From: Aurantimonas sp. Leaf443
GTDB taxonomy: Bacteria; Pseudomonadota; Alphaproteobacteria; Rhizobiales; Rhizobiaceae
Reading direction: 5' to 3'
DNA: 64,000 bases
Assembly: GCF_001425575.1 (NCBI RefSeq)
Contig: NZ_LMRD01000007.1
Location: 1-64,000, forward strand
Both the position numbers and the translations under genes were made by a program. Below the pieces are notes generated by a model. The model saw only the letters and a list, made by a program, of their open reading frames with translations, was not told where the DNA came from and made no database searches. Shown here piece after piece: positions 25,891 through 34,314 of this stretch (its first letter is position 1; every line of letters starts with the position of its first letter).

Positions 25891-27390
25891 TCAGCGGCCG
25901 TCCGACAGGCCGGTCTCGGAAAGATTGCGCCGTGAACCGTCCCCCTCCGTGCGCGGCTGCGGAATGGGCACGTTCTTCGGCTGGTCGTCCGGGGCCGCGA
26001 GCGCCTCGACCGGCATGGCGGCGGCAACGGCTGGAGACAGGAGGACGGCCGGCGCGGCCGTGTCCGGCCGGGACGGCTCGGAGACCGCGGTCGCCACGGG
26101 GCCGATCTCCTGCAGGCCCAGCGAGGGCACGGCGCGCGGGCGCAGGATCTCGACGACGTCGCCGGGCTGGAGGGCCGCGTCGAGATCGGCCTCGACGACG
26201 CTGGCATGGCCATACGCGACGCGCACGAGGCGGATCGCCGGCTCGCGCTCGCCGGGGGTCGCCGAGAGCGTGTCGCTGCCGCCGAGATAGAGGAGTTTCT
26301 CGCGGGCCGTCTCGAGCTCGGCCCGCAGGCTGGAGAGACGGGCCCGCGCCGCCTGCTGCTCGGCGGCGATCGACAGGCCGCGCTCCGCCACGAGCCGCTC
26401 GAGGGCGCGGCCGAGCTCGATGCGCTCGCGCTGCACCGTGGCGAGCGACGTCGCCGTCTCCAGGAGCCGGATCGAGCTGTCCAGCACCATGCGGCGGGCG
26501 GCGTTGGAGCTGATGGCCTTGATGAGGCCGCGGTCCAGAAGCGCGTCCACCCGGCGGAACTCGTCCTCGTCGGCGGCAAGCGCCTCCTCGCCGGTCCGGC
26601 GCTTGTCGGCGAGGAGAGCGATGCGTCTGTCGGCCTGCGCGATCACCTCCGCGACCGCCGCCTGCGAGGCGCGGAACTCCTGCGCCCGGATCGCCGCCTG
26701 GCGCTCCTCGAGATCGAAGATCTGCGCGGTCGTGGCGGCGGGCAGCGGCGAGCGCGTCGCGGCCGAACGGTCGATGGTCGTGGCGCCATCCTGTTCGGCC
26801 TGAAGCCGCAGCGTCTGCGCCTCGGCCAGGACGAACTGGCGCCAGAGATCGCGATAGGCGTTCGCGGCGGCGGCGAGTTCGACGGCGACGTCGCCGGAGG
26901 CGGAGACCGGCCCGAGAAGGCCGCCGGCGGCCGCGATGCTCTGGCGGACGGTCAGGCCGGGCGTATAGGCCTGGCGCCCCTGCGTCGTCACGTCGCCACG
27001 CAGGAAGACCGGCCGATACTCCACGATGTCGACCACAACCTCCTCGGGAAAGATGACCTGCCAGCTTTCCTTGCCGGAGGCATCGCGGGCGCCGGGATAG
27101 GATTTCTGCGCCAGGATCGACACGATGCGTTCTCGCAGCTCGCGCAGCGTCAATCCGGCCGCGCCGACCTGGCCCGCCACCGGCACCGTCACGCTGCCGT
27201 CGACGGCGACCGTCGCGTTGCGCTGGAGGCCGGCAATGCCGACGATGTCGAAGCCGATCACGTCCCCCGTGGCGATGCGGTAGTCCTCGGCCCGGGACGG
27301 GGCCGGCATCGCGGCCAGGACCGACCCCAGAACGAGGATCGCGAAACGCGCCGGACGCGCCCTGGACGGCACTCGCCCCATCGGCCTCAT
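25891..27390 (-). CDS. ExoF-like polysaccharide export protein
   Basis: A 499-residue secreted protein with a signal peptide (cleavage near APSRAED). A Poly_export domain follows (YRIATGDVIGFDIVGIAGLQ, then VTVPVAGQVGAAGLT), and then an SLBB module beginning PVFLRGDVTTQGRQAYTPGL. Residues about 180-380 are long charged helices suited to a coiled coil. A third beta-grasp-like segment and a Pro/Ala-rich tail end the protein. This is the ExoF architecture known from succinoglycan loci, which differs from the Wza-type lipoprotein at 20029; no lipobox is present. ATG 27390 has GGTGAAG upstream. Confidence 0.82.
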   Translation of the reverse strand: MRPMGRVPSRARPARFAILVLGSVLAAMPAPSRAEDYRIATGDVIGFDIVGIAGLQRNATVAVDGSVTVPVAGQVGAAGLTLRELRERIVSILAQKSYPGARDASGKESWQVIFPEEVVVDIVEYRPVFLRGDVTTQGRQAYTPGLTVRQSIAAAGGLLGPVSASGDVAVELAAAANAYRDLWRQFVLAEAQTLRLQAEQDGATTIDRSAATRSPLPAATTAQIFDLEERQAAIRAQEFRASQAAVAEVIAQADRRIALLADKRRTGEEALAADEDEFRRVDALLDRGLIKAISSNAARRMVLDSSIRLLETATSLATVQRERIELGRALERLVAERGLSIAAEQQAARARLSSLRAELETAREKLLYLGGSDTLSATPGEREPAIRLVRVAYGHASVVEADLDAALQPGDVVEILRPRAVPSLGLQEIGPVATAVSEPSRPDTAAPAVLLSPAVAAAMPVEALAAPDDQPKNVPIPQPRTEGDGSRRNLSETGLSDGR

Positions 27391-27520
27391 GCTTCACCCA
27401 TATCGCCACTGAAGTTCATCGGGAAGGATAGGCCCAATCCGAAACACAACTCAATCGGGTCTTCCGGTCGATTCAATTCCCCTGCCGCAACGTCGCCAAA
27501 GGTGAACCGCTGCACAAGAC

Positions 27521-27551
27521 TGCGGTCGCCGGGCTGCGCCCGGCGACCGCA
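27521..27551 (-). terminator. Terminator of the Cys-containing RTX gene
   Basis: A perfect 14-bp stem (27521-27534 with 27538-27551) with a TGC loop lies 25 nt downstream of the leftward RTX stop. It separates that gene from the ExoF-like gene start at 27390. Confidence 0.75.
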
Positions 27552-27576
27552 CGGTTCCGAAGGGCGGGGCCGTGGA

Positions 27577-28383
27577 TCAGATGAAGTTGATCTGACCGAA
27601 ATCGGCTGCCGTGAGGTCCTCGAGAAGGATCGTGCCACCGGACGTGTGGGTTAGGAGCAGGCCCTCGGCCACCGTGCTCGCGCTGAACTGCGCCTTCGAG
27701 TAGCCGTCGAGGTCGATCGAGTCCTTGCCCATCTCGAAATCGACGATGATGTCGGCGCTGAGGCCGGTGGCGCCGGTGAACCGGAAGACGTCCTTGCCGG
27801 CCCCGCCGGTCATGATGTCGTCGGCCTGGCCGCCGAACAGGATGTCGTCGCCGTCGCCGCCGTTCAGAACATCGTTCCCGCCGTTGCCGAGGAGCGAGTC
27901 GTTGCCTGCGCCGCCGAACATATGATCCATGTCGAGCCCGCCGAGGATCACGTCGTTGCCCTTGCCACCGTCGAGCAGGTCGTCGCCGTTGCCGCCCTGG
28001 ATCGTATCGTCGCCGTCGCCGCCATAGATGCGGTCGTTGCCGACGCCGCCGATGATCGTGTCGTTGCCCTTGCCGCCGTCGAGCACGTCGCAGCCGCCAT
28101 GGCCGGTGATGCGGTCATTGCCGTCGCCGCCATAGACCTTGTCGTCGCCGTCGTCGCCGTTCAGCGTGTCGTTGCCGCCGAGACCGTAGATCTTGTCACC
28201 GCAGGTCGTGCCGTTGATGACGTCGTCGCGATGCGTGCCGACGAAGATCCTACCGGCGGAGTGACCCCAGGAATTGTCGTCCTTGCAGTCCCAGGCCGGC
28301 AGCGTGATCGGCGGGAAGCAGTTGAGGAAGTTCAGGAGCGACGCATTGTAAGGCACGTATACATTCAAAAATGACGCGAACAT
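27577..28383 (-). CDS. RTX calcium-binding protein with cysteines
   Basis: A 268-residue protein. The first 47 residues are hydrophobic/aromatic, not a cleavable signal, with Cys22 and Cys33. Residues 48-200 form 17 in-phase RTX nonapeptides, two of which carry Cys at variable positions (Cys61, Cys98). The last ~68 residues (from FRFTGATGLSADIIVDFEMG) match the beta-roll cap and type I export region. It should fold with calcium after export by the PrsDE-like system. Cys is rare in RTX proteins and type I substrates. ATG 28383 has GGAG ten bases upstream. It is divergent from the small-protein/SGNH pair at 28708. Confidence 0.85.
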   Translation of the reverse strand: MFASFLNVYVPYNASLLNFLNCFPPITLPAWDCKDDNSWGHSAGRIFVGTHRDDVINGTTCGDKIYGLGGNDTLNGDDGDDKVYGGDGNDRITGHGGCDVLDGGKGNDTIIGGVGNDRIYGGDGDDTIQGGNGDDLLDGGKGNDVILGGLDMDHMFGGAGNDSLLGNGGNDVLNGGDGDDILFGGQADDIMTGGAGKDVFRFTGATGLSADIIVDFEMGKDSIDLDGYSKAQFSASTVAEGLLLTHTSGGTILLEDLTAADFGQINFI

Positions 28384-28707
28384 CGGGTTAACACTCCGTT
28401 AAAACCTGGCAGCGTCATGTACTGAATTTCCGCTTGCCGGGCAACGGCCCGGATCGCCAAACGATTGTTATTGGAAAATTAATCTTAACTTGTGGATTAG
28501 ATAAAGATTTAATCAACTCCGACTCCGCCTTTCCATACAGGCACTTCGACGACGAAGAATACGTCCCTTCACGCAAGAGCGCCCGACACGGGTCCCGTCC
28601 ATCCGCGGGGCAATCGTAGGATGTCGTTCTCACCGCCCCGCACCCGACTTTTCCCCGCCCTGTCCGACGCCGCCTATCCTTGCCGGCGTTCAACCACGGA
28701 GAGTCCC
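28384..28707. promoter_or_regulatory. AT-rich divergent promoter region
   Basis: This 324-bp gap contains a strikingly AT-rich block (28460-28520, with GGAAAATTAATCTTAACTTG and AGATAAAGATTTAATC) between the leftward RTX gene and the rightward pair. It probably carries promoters in both directions. GTTAACACTCCGTTAA at 28386-28401 has two GTTAA copies close to the RTX start. No gene is seen. Confidence 0.5.
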
Positions 28708-29037
28708 ATGGCGAGGATCGAGATCAGCTTTTTCACGACGGGCAACCGCTCGGCCGAAGGCGGCACGATGCCGGTTCCGCGTGCCTCCAACCTGCGCACG
28801 GAAGTCCTTGCGAGCGGCAGTGTCTCGGCGGCCACGACGAGCGCGAGCGGCGATGCGGCCGGAACGGGTTTCGTGCGGATCTCGGCCGATGGCGATGTCT
28901 GGGCCACCGTCGGGGCGGCGCCAGTGGCCGTCGTCCCCGCCGCCGGCCAGGCCTTGGCCGGCCTTCGCGTCAAGGCCGGCGCGCCGCTCGACCTTGCCGT
29001 CGGCCAGGGCGACAGGGTCGCCGTGATCGACGCCTGA
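28708..29037 (+). CDS. Small Ala/Gly/Val-rich hypothetical protein
   Basis: A 109-residue protein from ATG 28708, preceded by GGAGAG; farther upstream in-frame codons lack a ribosome site. It begins ARIEISFFTTGNRSAEGGTMPVP and is rich in Ala, Gly and Val in short beta-like stretches, ending AVGQGDRVAVIDA. No signal peptide or membrane segment is visible. Short proteins like this occur in phage tail and tape modules, but no family was recognised. It is 11 bp upstream of an SGNH hydrolase gene, so the two form an operon. Confidence 0.6.
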   Translation: MARIEISFFTTGNRSAEGGTMPVPRASNLRTEVLASGSVSAATTSASGDAAGTGFVRISADGDVWATVGAAPVAVVPAAGQALAGLRVKAGAPLDLAVGQGDRVAVIDA

Positions 29038-29048
29038 GGACACCGGCC

Positions 29049-30578
29049 ATGCTCGATCTCGCACCTCTGTCCCTCTCCGCGCCCCGCCGCGCCCGCATCG
29101 CCGCCTCGGCGCCGCGCACGCGCCCGATCCGCACGGCGATCTTCGGCGACAGTTTCGGCCAGCGTTCGCAGGACGTCAGCGGCTCGCCGGGCGAGGACGG
29201 CGCCACGGCCGTCAGCACCGGCCTGTTCAATTTCCCGGGCCCCCAGACCAATGCAGTCGGCGGCGTCGCCTGGGGCGTCGGCGCCTGGATGGCGGCGCTC
29301 TCGGGCGGCCGCTACGTCATGCCCTACCAGCTGAACTTCGCGGTCGGCGGCTCCACCACGGAACAGCTCAAGCAGGACGGCGGGCAGACGAGCGGCACCG
29401 GCACCGATCGGTTCAGCCTCTTCCGCGCCCGCATGCAGGCCGAGCAGGCGGCCGGCCGGCCCGTGGACCTGTGCCTGCTCCATGCGGGGACGAACGACGC
29501 GACGAGCGGGCTCACCGTCGAGCAGAGCTTCTCCAATCTCGTGGCGATCTGCGAGAAGATCGCGGCGCTCGGCATCAGCGTGGTCCTCTTCACCGCGAGC
29601 CCCCGGGGCGATACGGCCAATACCGGCGCCCGGCTGACAAGTGCGCAGATCGCCTTCGCCAAGGGGCTGCGCGACCGCGTGCTGACGCAGATCGAGCAGG
29701 TGCCGACGCTTCTCGGCAAGGTCAAGGTGGCGAATGGCTGGCTGCAGGAGGTCGCCGAGGGCAATGGCGATGCCGTTGTCGGCAAGACCTATGACGGCGT
29801 GCACCCCTCCCCCGACTTCGCGCGGGAACTCGCCCTTTCGGGGCTGGCGGCGGCGGACGCGCTGCTGCGTCCGGCCTTCGCGCCTCAGCTGGCTTCCGGC
29901 CCCGACCCGGCAGACCTCCTGGGATCGCGCGGTCAGATGGCGGGAAGCGGCGGCACGCTGCAGGCGCTCGGAAGCGTGTCGGCCAATGCCGGCTTCACCA
30001 TCTCCGGCTCCGCGCCGGATGGCTGGACCCTCATTCCCGGCGTTCCCTCGGGCGGGGCCTGGAGCGCGTCGGGCACGACCAATGTCAAGGGAACGGTGAC
30101 GGGCGTGGTGGAGCCGAGCGGGGCCGAGCGCGTCTTCACCGTCACCGTCGCCTGCAACAGCACGGCGCGCTCGAACGACAACACGGTACAGCTGGAGGCG
30201 CGCACCGCCGTGCCGCTCGCGGGCCTTTCGGCCGGCGACTGGATCGAGGCGCTGGTGCGGATCGAACTCGCCCAGTCCAGCGGCTTTCGCGGCGCGGACC
30301 TCGCCTTGCGCTTCACCGAGCCGGACGGGGTGCTGCGGACCGTGCGCTGCCTTCAGCCGCCGCCCAACGGCACGCCCTACCGCGAATGGAACGACACGGC
30401 GGCGCTGTCCGGCGCCTCCGCGCTCGTGCTGCACACCGCCCCGCGCCAGATCAAGCCCGGCACCTACGGAGCGATCGATCTCGCGGTGATCCTCGCCTTC
30501 CACGGCCAGAATGCCAATCTTTCGACCGTCGCGCGAATCTTGCGGCCCCGCGTCCGCAAGGTCGTCTGGCCGGCGTGA
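29049..30578 (+). CDS. SGNH/GDSL-like hydrolase with C-terminal beta-rich domain
   Basis: A 509-residue protein. Residues 1-30 are short and basic, with no signal. The SGNH fold follows: block I TAIFGDSFGQ (Ser nucleophile), block III LLHAGTNDATSG and block V TYDGVHPSPDF with Asp and His. The domain ends near residue 280. The C-terminal ~220 residues contain repeated Gly/Ser/Thr-rich strands and look like a beta-sandwich carbohydrate-binding or tail-fibre-type domain. SGNH hydrolases remove acyl groups from glycans and lipids. The nearby acyltransferases make a deacylase for the locus polymer possible. A phage-like origin is also possible. It ends at a shared terminator. Confidence 0.75.
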   Translation: MLDLAPLSLSAPRRARIAASAPRTRPIRTAIFGDSFGQRSQDVSGSPGEDGATAVSTGLFNFPGPQTNAVGGVAWGVGAWMAALSGGRYVMPYQLNFAVGGSTTEQLKQDGGQTSGTGTDRFSLFRARMQAEQAAGRPVDLCLLHAGTNDATSGLTVEQSFSNLVAICEKIAALGISVVLFTASPRGDTANTGARLTSAQIAFAKGLRDRVLTQIEQVPTLLGKVKVANGWLQEVAEGNGDAVVGKTYDGVHPSPDFARELALSGLAAADALLRPAFAPQLASGPDPADLLGSRGQMAGSGGTLQALGSVSANAGFTISGSAPDGWTLIPGVPSGGAWSASGTTNVKGTVTGVVEPSGAERVFTVTVACNSTARSNDNTVQLEARTAVPLAGLSAGDWIEALVRIELAQSSGFRGADLALRFTEPDGVLRTVRCLQPPPNGTPYREWNDTAALSGASALVLHTAPRQIKPGTYGAIDLAVILAFHGQNANLSTVARILRPRVRKVVWPA

Positions 30579-30637
30579 GAAACGACGGGCGAAGGCACCG
30601 GCCCGGCATGGCGCAGGCCTTCCTCCAATAGACGAAA

Positions 30638-30666
30638 GCCCGGGAATCGCAGGGCGATTCCCGGGC
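30638..30666. terminator. Bidirectional terminator between convergent transcripts
   Basis: A perfect 13-bp stem (30638-30650 with 30654-30666) with an AGG loop lies between the stop of the SGNH gene (30578) and the leftward stop of the adaptor gene (30706). It has A-rich and C/G-rich flanks and serves both genes. Confidence 0.7.
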
Positions 30667-30705
30667 CGGTCGTGCAATCGCGCGGCGAAAGGAAGGCGGG
30701 CGGCG

Positions 30706-32160
30706 CTAGCGCAGCGCGCGGTTCATCTGGTCCGTCAGCGGCTTGGTGAGATAGGACATGATGGTGCGATCGCTCGTCTTCACGAAGGCCTCGATCGGCA
30801 TGCCCGGCACGAGTTCCAGCCCCTTGAGCTTGGAGAGTTCCTCGTCGCTCGCCTTGATGCGGGCGAGATAATACATCGTGCCCGTGCGCTTGTCCTCGAT
30901 GAGATCCGGCGAGACCGAGGCGAGTTCGGCATTGAGCGCCGGTGTGGTGCCGCGGTCGAAGGCCGAGAAATGCAGCGTGACGTCCTGGCCGGCATAGAGC
31001 TGGTCGACGTCGACGGGGCGGATCTTCACCTCGCCCACCAGACGGTCCGATTCCGGCACGATCACCATCACCGTCTCCGCCGGCTGGATGACGCCGCCGA
31101 CCGTGTGGATCTTCAGCTCGTTCACGACGCCGCTCTGGGGCGCGAGGATCATGCTGCGCGCCATCGTGTCGGCCGCGACCGTGCGCTTCTCCGAAAGCGT
31201 CGAGATGGCCTCCTGCGCGGACGCGATCTGGTCCGTCAGCTCCGCACGCAGCGCCTGATCGACCTGCATGATCTGCAGCTCGATCTCGGCGATCTTGCCG
31301 CGGCCGGCCGCGATCGACGATCGGAGCGCGCCCTGCGTTCCCTTCAGCTGGGAGAGCTCGCGCTCCATCTCGGAAAGCCGCTGATAGGGAACGAGCTTCT
31401 TCTTGAAGAGGCCGCGCAGGCCCTCGATCTCCTTCTCCACCGTGTCGATCTCGGCGGTGGAGGCGTCGAGCTGGGAGATGTCGCCGCGCACCTGCTCCTC
31501 GGCCTGCCGACTGCGCTCGCGCAGCTGCGAGCGCTGTCCGTCGCGCTCCTCGCGGCGCAGCAGGAACTGGCGGCGCTCCGAATCGAGCGCGGTCTCGAAC
31601 TGCGGGTAGCGCAGGAGCTGAGCCTGGGAGATGCTCGGGAAGGTGAGTTCGGCCAGCCCGTCGCGCTCGGCGAGCAGGCGGTCGAGGCGCGCCTGCTGCT
31701 GGAAGAGGCTGGTCTGGGTGGCCTGGACCTGCGCCTCGGCGACCGTCGTGTCGAGCTGCACCAGCGGCTGGCCGGCCGTCACCTTGTCGCCGTCGGCGAC
31801 GAAGACTTTGGCGACGACGCCGCCCATCGGATGCTGCACGAGCTTGGGACCGGTCTCGACCGCGAGGAAGCCCTGCGCGATCACCGCGCCGCCGATCACG
31901 GTCTTGGCCATGAGCCCGACGATGCTGCCGCTCATCATCAGGACGGCGGTGACGCCGATCAGGATGTTGCGGCGCAACGCCCGGTAGGCGCTGGTGGCTT
32001 CGGCGGGGACCACGTCGAGCGTCAGGACGTGCTCGCGTTTTTCAAGATGCTTGCTGCCCTTGTAGAGAGCGAGGCTGTCGTTCTCGGTCTTCGGCCGGCC
32101 GGACGTGGCCTGGACGGCCATCCGCTCGCGGGCCTTGGAGGCGATGTCTTCGCGCGTCAT
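30706..32160 (-). CDS. Type I secretion membrane-fusion protein (PrsE/HlyD family)
   Basis: A 484-residue adaptor. ATG 32160 is chosen because AAGGCGAG lies upstream; an in-frame TTG at 32196 overlaps the exporter stop. A cytoplasmic N terminus of about 60 residues precedes one membrane segment (ILIGVTAVLMMSGSIVGLMA). A lipoyl-like half follows (LVQHPMGGVVAKVFVADGDKVTAGQPLVQLD), then a long coiled coil (about 140-320). The second lipoyl half and beta-barrel contain SMILAPQSGVVNELK and GGVIQPAETVMVIVPESD, the HlyD signature region. It bridges the inner-membrane ABC exporter and an outer-membrane TolC-like channel, which is not in this window. Proposed cargo is the RTX proteins of this locus. 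Confidence 0.9.
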   Translation of the reverse strand: MTREDIASKARERMAVQATSGRPKTENDSLALYKGSKHLEKREHVLTLDVVPAEATSAYRALRRNILIGVTAVLMMSGSIVGLMAKTVIGGAVIAQGFLAVETGPKLVQHPMGGVVAKVFVADGDKVTAGQPLVQLDTTVAEAQVQATQTSLFQQQARLDRLLAERDGLAELTFPSISQAQLLRYPQFETALDSERRQFLLRREERDGQRSQLRERSRQAEEQVRGDISQLDASTAEIDTVEKEIEGLRGLFKKKLVPYQRLSEMERELSQLKGTQGALRSSIAAGRGKIAEIELQIMQVDQALRAELTDQIASAQEAISTLSEKRTVAADTMARSMILAPQSGVVNELKIHTVGGVIQPAETVMVIVPESDRLVGEVKIRPVDVDQLYAGQDVTLHFSAFDRGTTPALNAELASVSPDLIEDKRTGTMYYLARIKASDEELSKLKGLELVPGMPIEAFVKTSDRTIMSYLTKPLTDQMNRALR

Positions 32161-32192
32161 GTTCGGCTCGCCTTGCTTTCCACCCAGGTCGC

Positions 32193-33902
32193 TCAAGCGG
32201 CGGTGACCGCGCCGACGGCGGGTGCGCGTCGGGAAAAGAGCTCCAGCACCTCGTCGCGAGGTCCGTATTTCTGCACCCGGCCGTCGTTGAGGATGAGGAC
32301 CTGGTTGACGGTGGACAGGATGCTCGGCCTGTGCGCCACGATGATGACGATGCCACCCCGCGCCTTCACGCCTTCCAGCGCCGATTGTAGCGCCAGTTCG
32401 CCTTCGTTGTCGAGGTTGGAGTTCGGCTCGTCGAGGACGACGAGGAACGGGTCGCCGTAGAGCGCGCGGGCGAGGCCGATGCGCTGCGACTGGCCGCCGG
32501 ACAGGCCGCCGCCCGTGTCGCTGATCATCGTGTCGTAGCCGTCGGGCAGGCGCACGATCATGTCGTGGACGCCGGCGGCGCGGGCGACGTTGACGATCAT
32601 GCCGCTATCGGCGTTCGGGTCGAAGCGCGCGATGTTCTGGGCGATCGTGCCCTCGAAGAGAGCGACGTTCTGCGGCAGGTAGCCGACGAACTTGCCCCGT
32701 TCCGTCGACGACCATTGCGACATGGCGATGCCGTCGAGGCGCACGGTGCCGAGCGCCGGGTTCCAGAGGCCGACGAGCGCGCGCACCAGCGTGGACTTGC
32801 CCGAGCCCGTCGAACCGATGATGCCGAGGCCCTCGCCGGCCTTCAGGAGGAAGGACACGTCGCGCACGATGAGCTTGCGGATGTTGGGCGGGGCAACCGA
32901 GACCATCTCGCAGGTCATCTGGCGGCTCGGCGCGGGCGTGGAGAAATGCGCGCGCTCGGGCGGGTTGCGGATGAAGAGCTCGTCGAGGCGCGCCCAGCTC
33001 TGGCGGGCGGCGACGAGGTTCTTCCAGTGCGCGATGGCCAGTTCGATCGGCGCCAGCGCGCGGGCCGAGAGGATGGAGCTCGCGATCATCACGCCGCCGG
33101 TCGCCTGCTGCGTGATCACGAGATAGGCGCCGAGCGCAAGGACGCCCGACTGCAGCACCATGCGCGCCACGCGCGAGACGGTGCCGAGCGAGTTGGACTT
33201 GTCGGAGATCGCGAGGCTCTTCTCCACGAGCTCGCCGTTCACCCGGTTCCAGTTGCCGGACATGGCGAGCGTCATGCCCATGGACTGCAGCGTCTCGGCA
33301 TTGGACTGGCAGGCGGCCAGGAGGAAGGCGCGCTTGTTGGTGACGTCGTTCAGCTCCTTGGACGGCTGCTTGGTGACGATGTTGCTGACATAGGTGATGG
33401 CGATGAGCACCAGCGCGCCGACGAGGACGGCGAGGCCGATGTAGAAATGGAAGAGGAAGCAGATCAGGAGGTAGAGCGGGATCCACGGCAGGTCGAAGAT
33501 CGCCGTCGGCCCCTGCGAGGAGAGGAAGGTGCGCACCTGGTCGAGATCGCGCACCGCGCTCGCCGCCTGCTGGTTGCCGGAAGCCGCATTGCGCACGATC
33601 GTGTCGAAGGTGCGCGCGCCGAAGGACTCCTTCACCATCAGGCCGATGCGCGTCAGCATGCGCGAGCGCAGGATGTCGACGCCGCCCTGGAACACGTAGA
33701 GCGCGAGCGCGAAGAGGCCGAGCGCCACGAGGCTCGGGATGCTGCCGCTCGGAATGACGCGGTCGTAGACCGCCAGCATGAAGATGGAGCCGGTCAGCGC
33801 CAGGACGTTCGCCACGCCGCTCAGCGCCGCGACGGCCACGAATGCCTTGCGGCACTTGGCGAAACATATGCTAAGTTCTGAGCGCATCAGCCTTCGATCC
33901 AT
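32193..33902 (-). CDS. Type I secretion ABC exporter (PrsD family)
   Basis: A 569-residue half-transporter. The membrane domain occupies about residues 1-300 with five or six helices. It lacks the N-terminal C39-like domain, as expected for PrtD/PrsD-type exporters of metalloproteases and glycanases. The ATPase has Walker A GIIGSTGSGKST, Q-loop YLPQNVALFEGTI, signature GGLSGGQSQRIGLARAL, Walker B FLVVLDEPNSNLD and the switch His in IVAHRP. It is followed by the adaptor gene with 32 bp between the stop and that gene's ATG. An inverted repeat abuts the start codon. Met6 (ATG 33887) is an alternative start. Confidence 0.9.
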   Translation of the reverse strand: MDRRLMRSELSICFAKCRKAFVAVAALSGVANVLALTGSIFMLAVYDRVIPSGSIPSLVALGLFALALYVFQGGVDILRSRMLTRIGLMVKESFGARTFDTIVRNAASGNQQAASAVRDLDQVRTFLSSQGPTAIFDLPWIPLYLLICFLFHFYIGLAVLVGALVLIAITYVSNIVTKQPSKELNDVTNKRAFLLAACQSNAETLQSMGMTLAMSGNWNRVNGELVEKSLAISDKSNSLGTVSRVARMVLQSGVLALGAYLVITQQATGGVMIASSILSARALAPIELAIAHWKNLVAARQSWARLDELFIRNPPERAHFSTPAPSRQMTCEMVSVAPPNIRKLIVRDVSFLLKAGEGLGIIGSTGSGKSTLVRALVGLWNPALGTVRLDGIAMSQWSSTERGKFVGYLPQNVALFEGTIAQNIARFDPNADSGMIVNVARAAGVHDMIVRLPDGYDTMISDTGGGLSGGQSQRIGLARALYGDPFLVVLDEPNSNLDNEGELALQSALEGVKARGGIVIIVAHRPSILSTVNQVLILNDGRVQKYGPRDEVLELFSRRAPAVGAVTAA

Positions 33903-33920
33903 CTAGCATCCGAATGCTAG
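33903..33920. promoter_or_regulatory. Inverted repeat abutting the exporter start codon
   Basis: CTAGCAT-CCGA-ATGCTAG is a perfect 7-bp inverted repeat with a 4-nt spacer directly upstream of the leftward ATG at 33902. In RNA it would form a hairpin covering the ribosome-binding region of the exporter gene; in DNA it could be an operator. The exporter has no obvious Shine-Dalgarno sequence, which fits control at translation. Confidence 0.45.
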
Positions 33921-34314
33921 TTGAAGACATCTACGATTTTCCTAAAGCCACGGGCAAGGGCGCTCGAATCAGGGCAGGGACGCGCCCTGCGCAGAACGGC
34001 GGCAACGTGCCGCATGCGCTTGATGGAAAAAACTTTTCCGTGCGCGTGCCCGCAGCGCGTCGCCGCTCCAGGGCGCTCGGGCGCGCCGTCCCGGCCCGCC
34101 CCTCGGACCGAGCTTCCGCTGCGTCCACAGGGGGCGGAAGCCTTGCCGGTCGTCTTGAACGTGCGGTCCGCACGTCGACCTTTCCGCGGGGGCTGGCCGC
34201 GGCGCGTTCCGTCCCGATATTGACGCTGGTACGACCCTCCGCACGCCCTGCGGGCACGCCTCGAGCCTCGGCCCGGGGCGGCGGGCAGGTCGGACGGCAG
34301 TCCTTCGTCCCAGC
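33921..34314. other. Intergenic region between exporter and phosphatase genes
   Basis: About 390 bp without a convincing gene. The part next to the palindrome (33920-33950) is AT-richer and probably holds the exporter promoter. The rest is GC-rich with frames of Arg/Ala/Pro-rich composition that have no family features. Confidence 0.4.
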
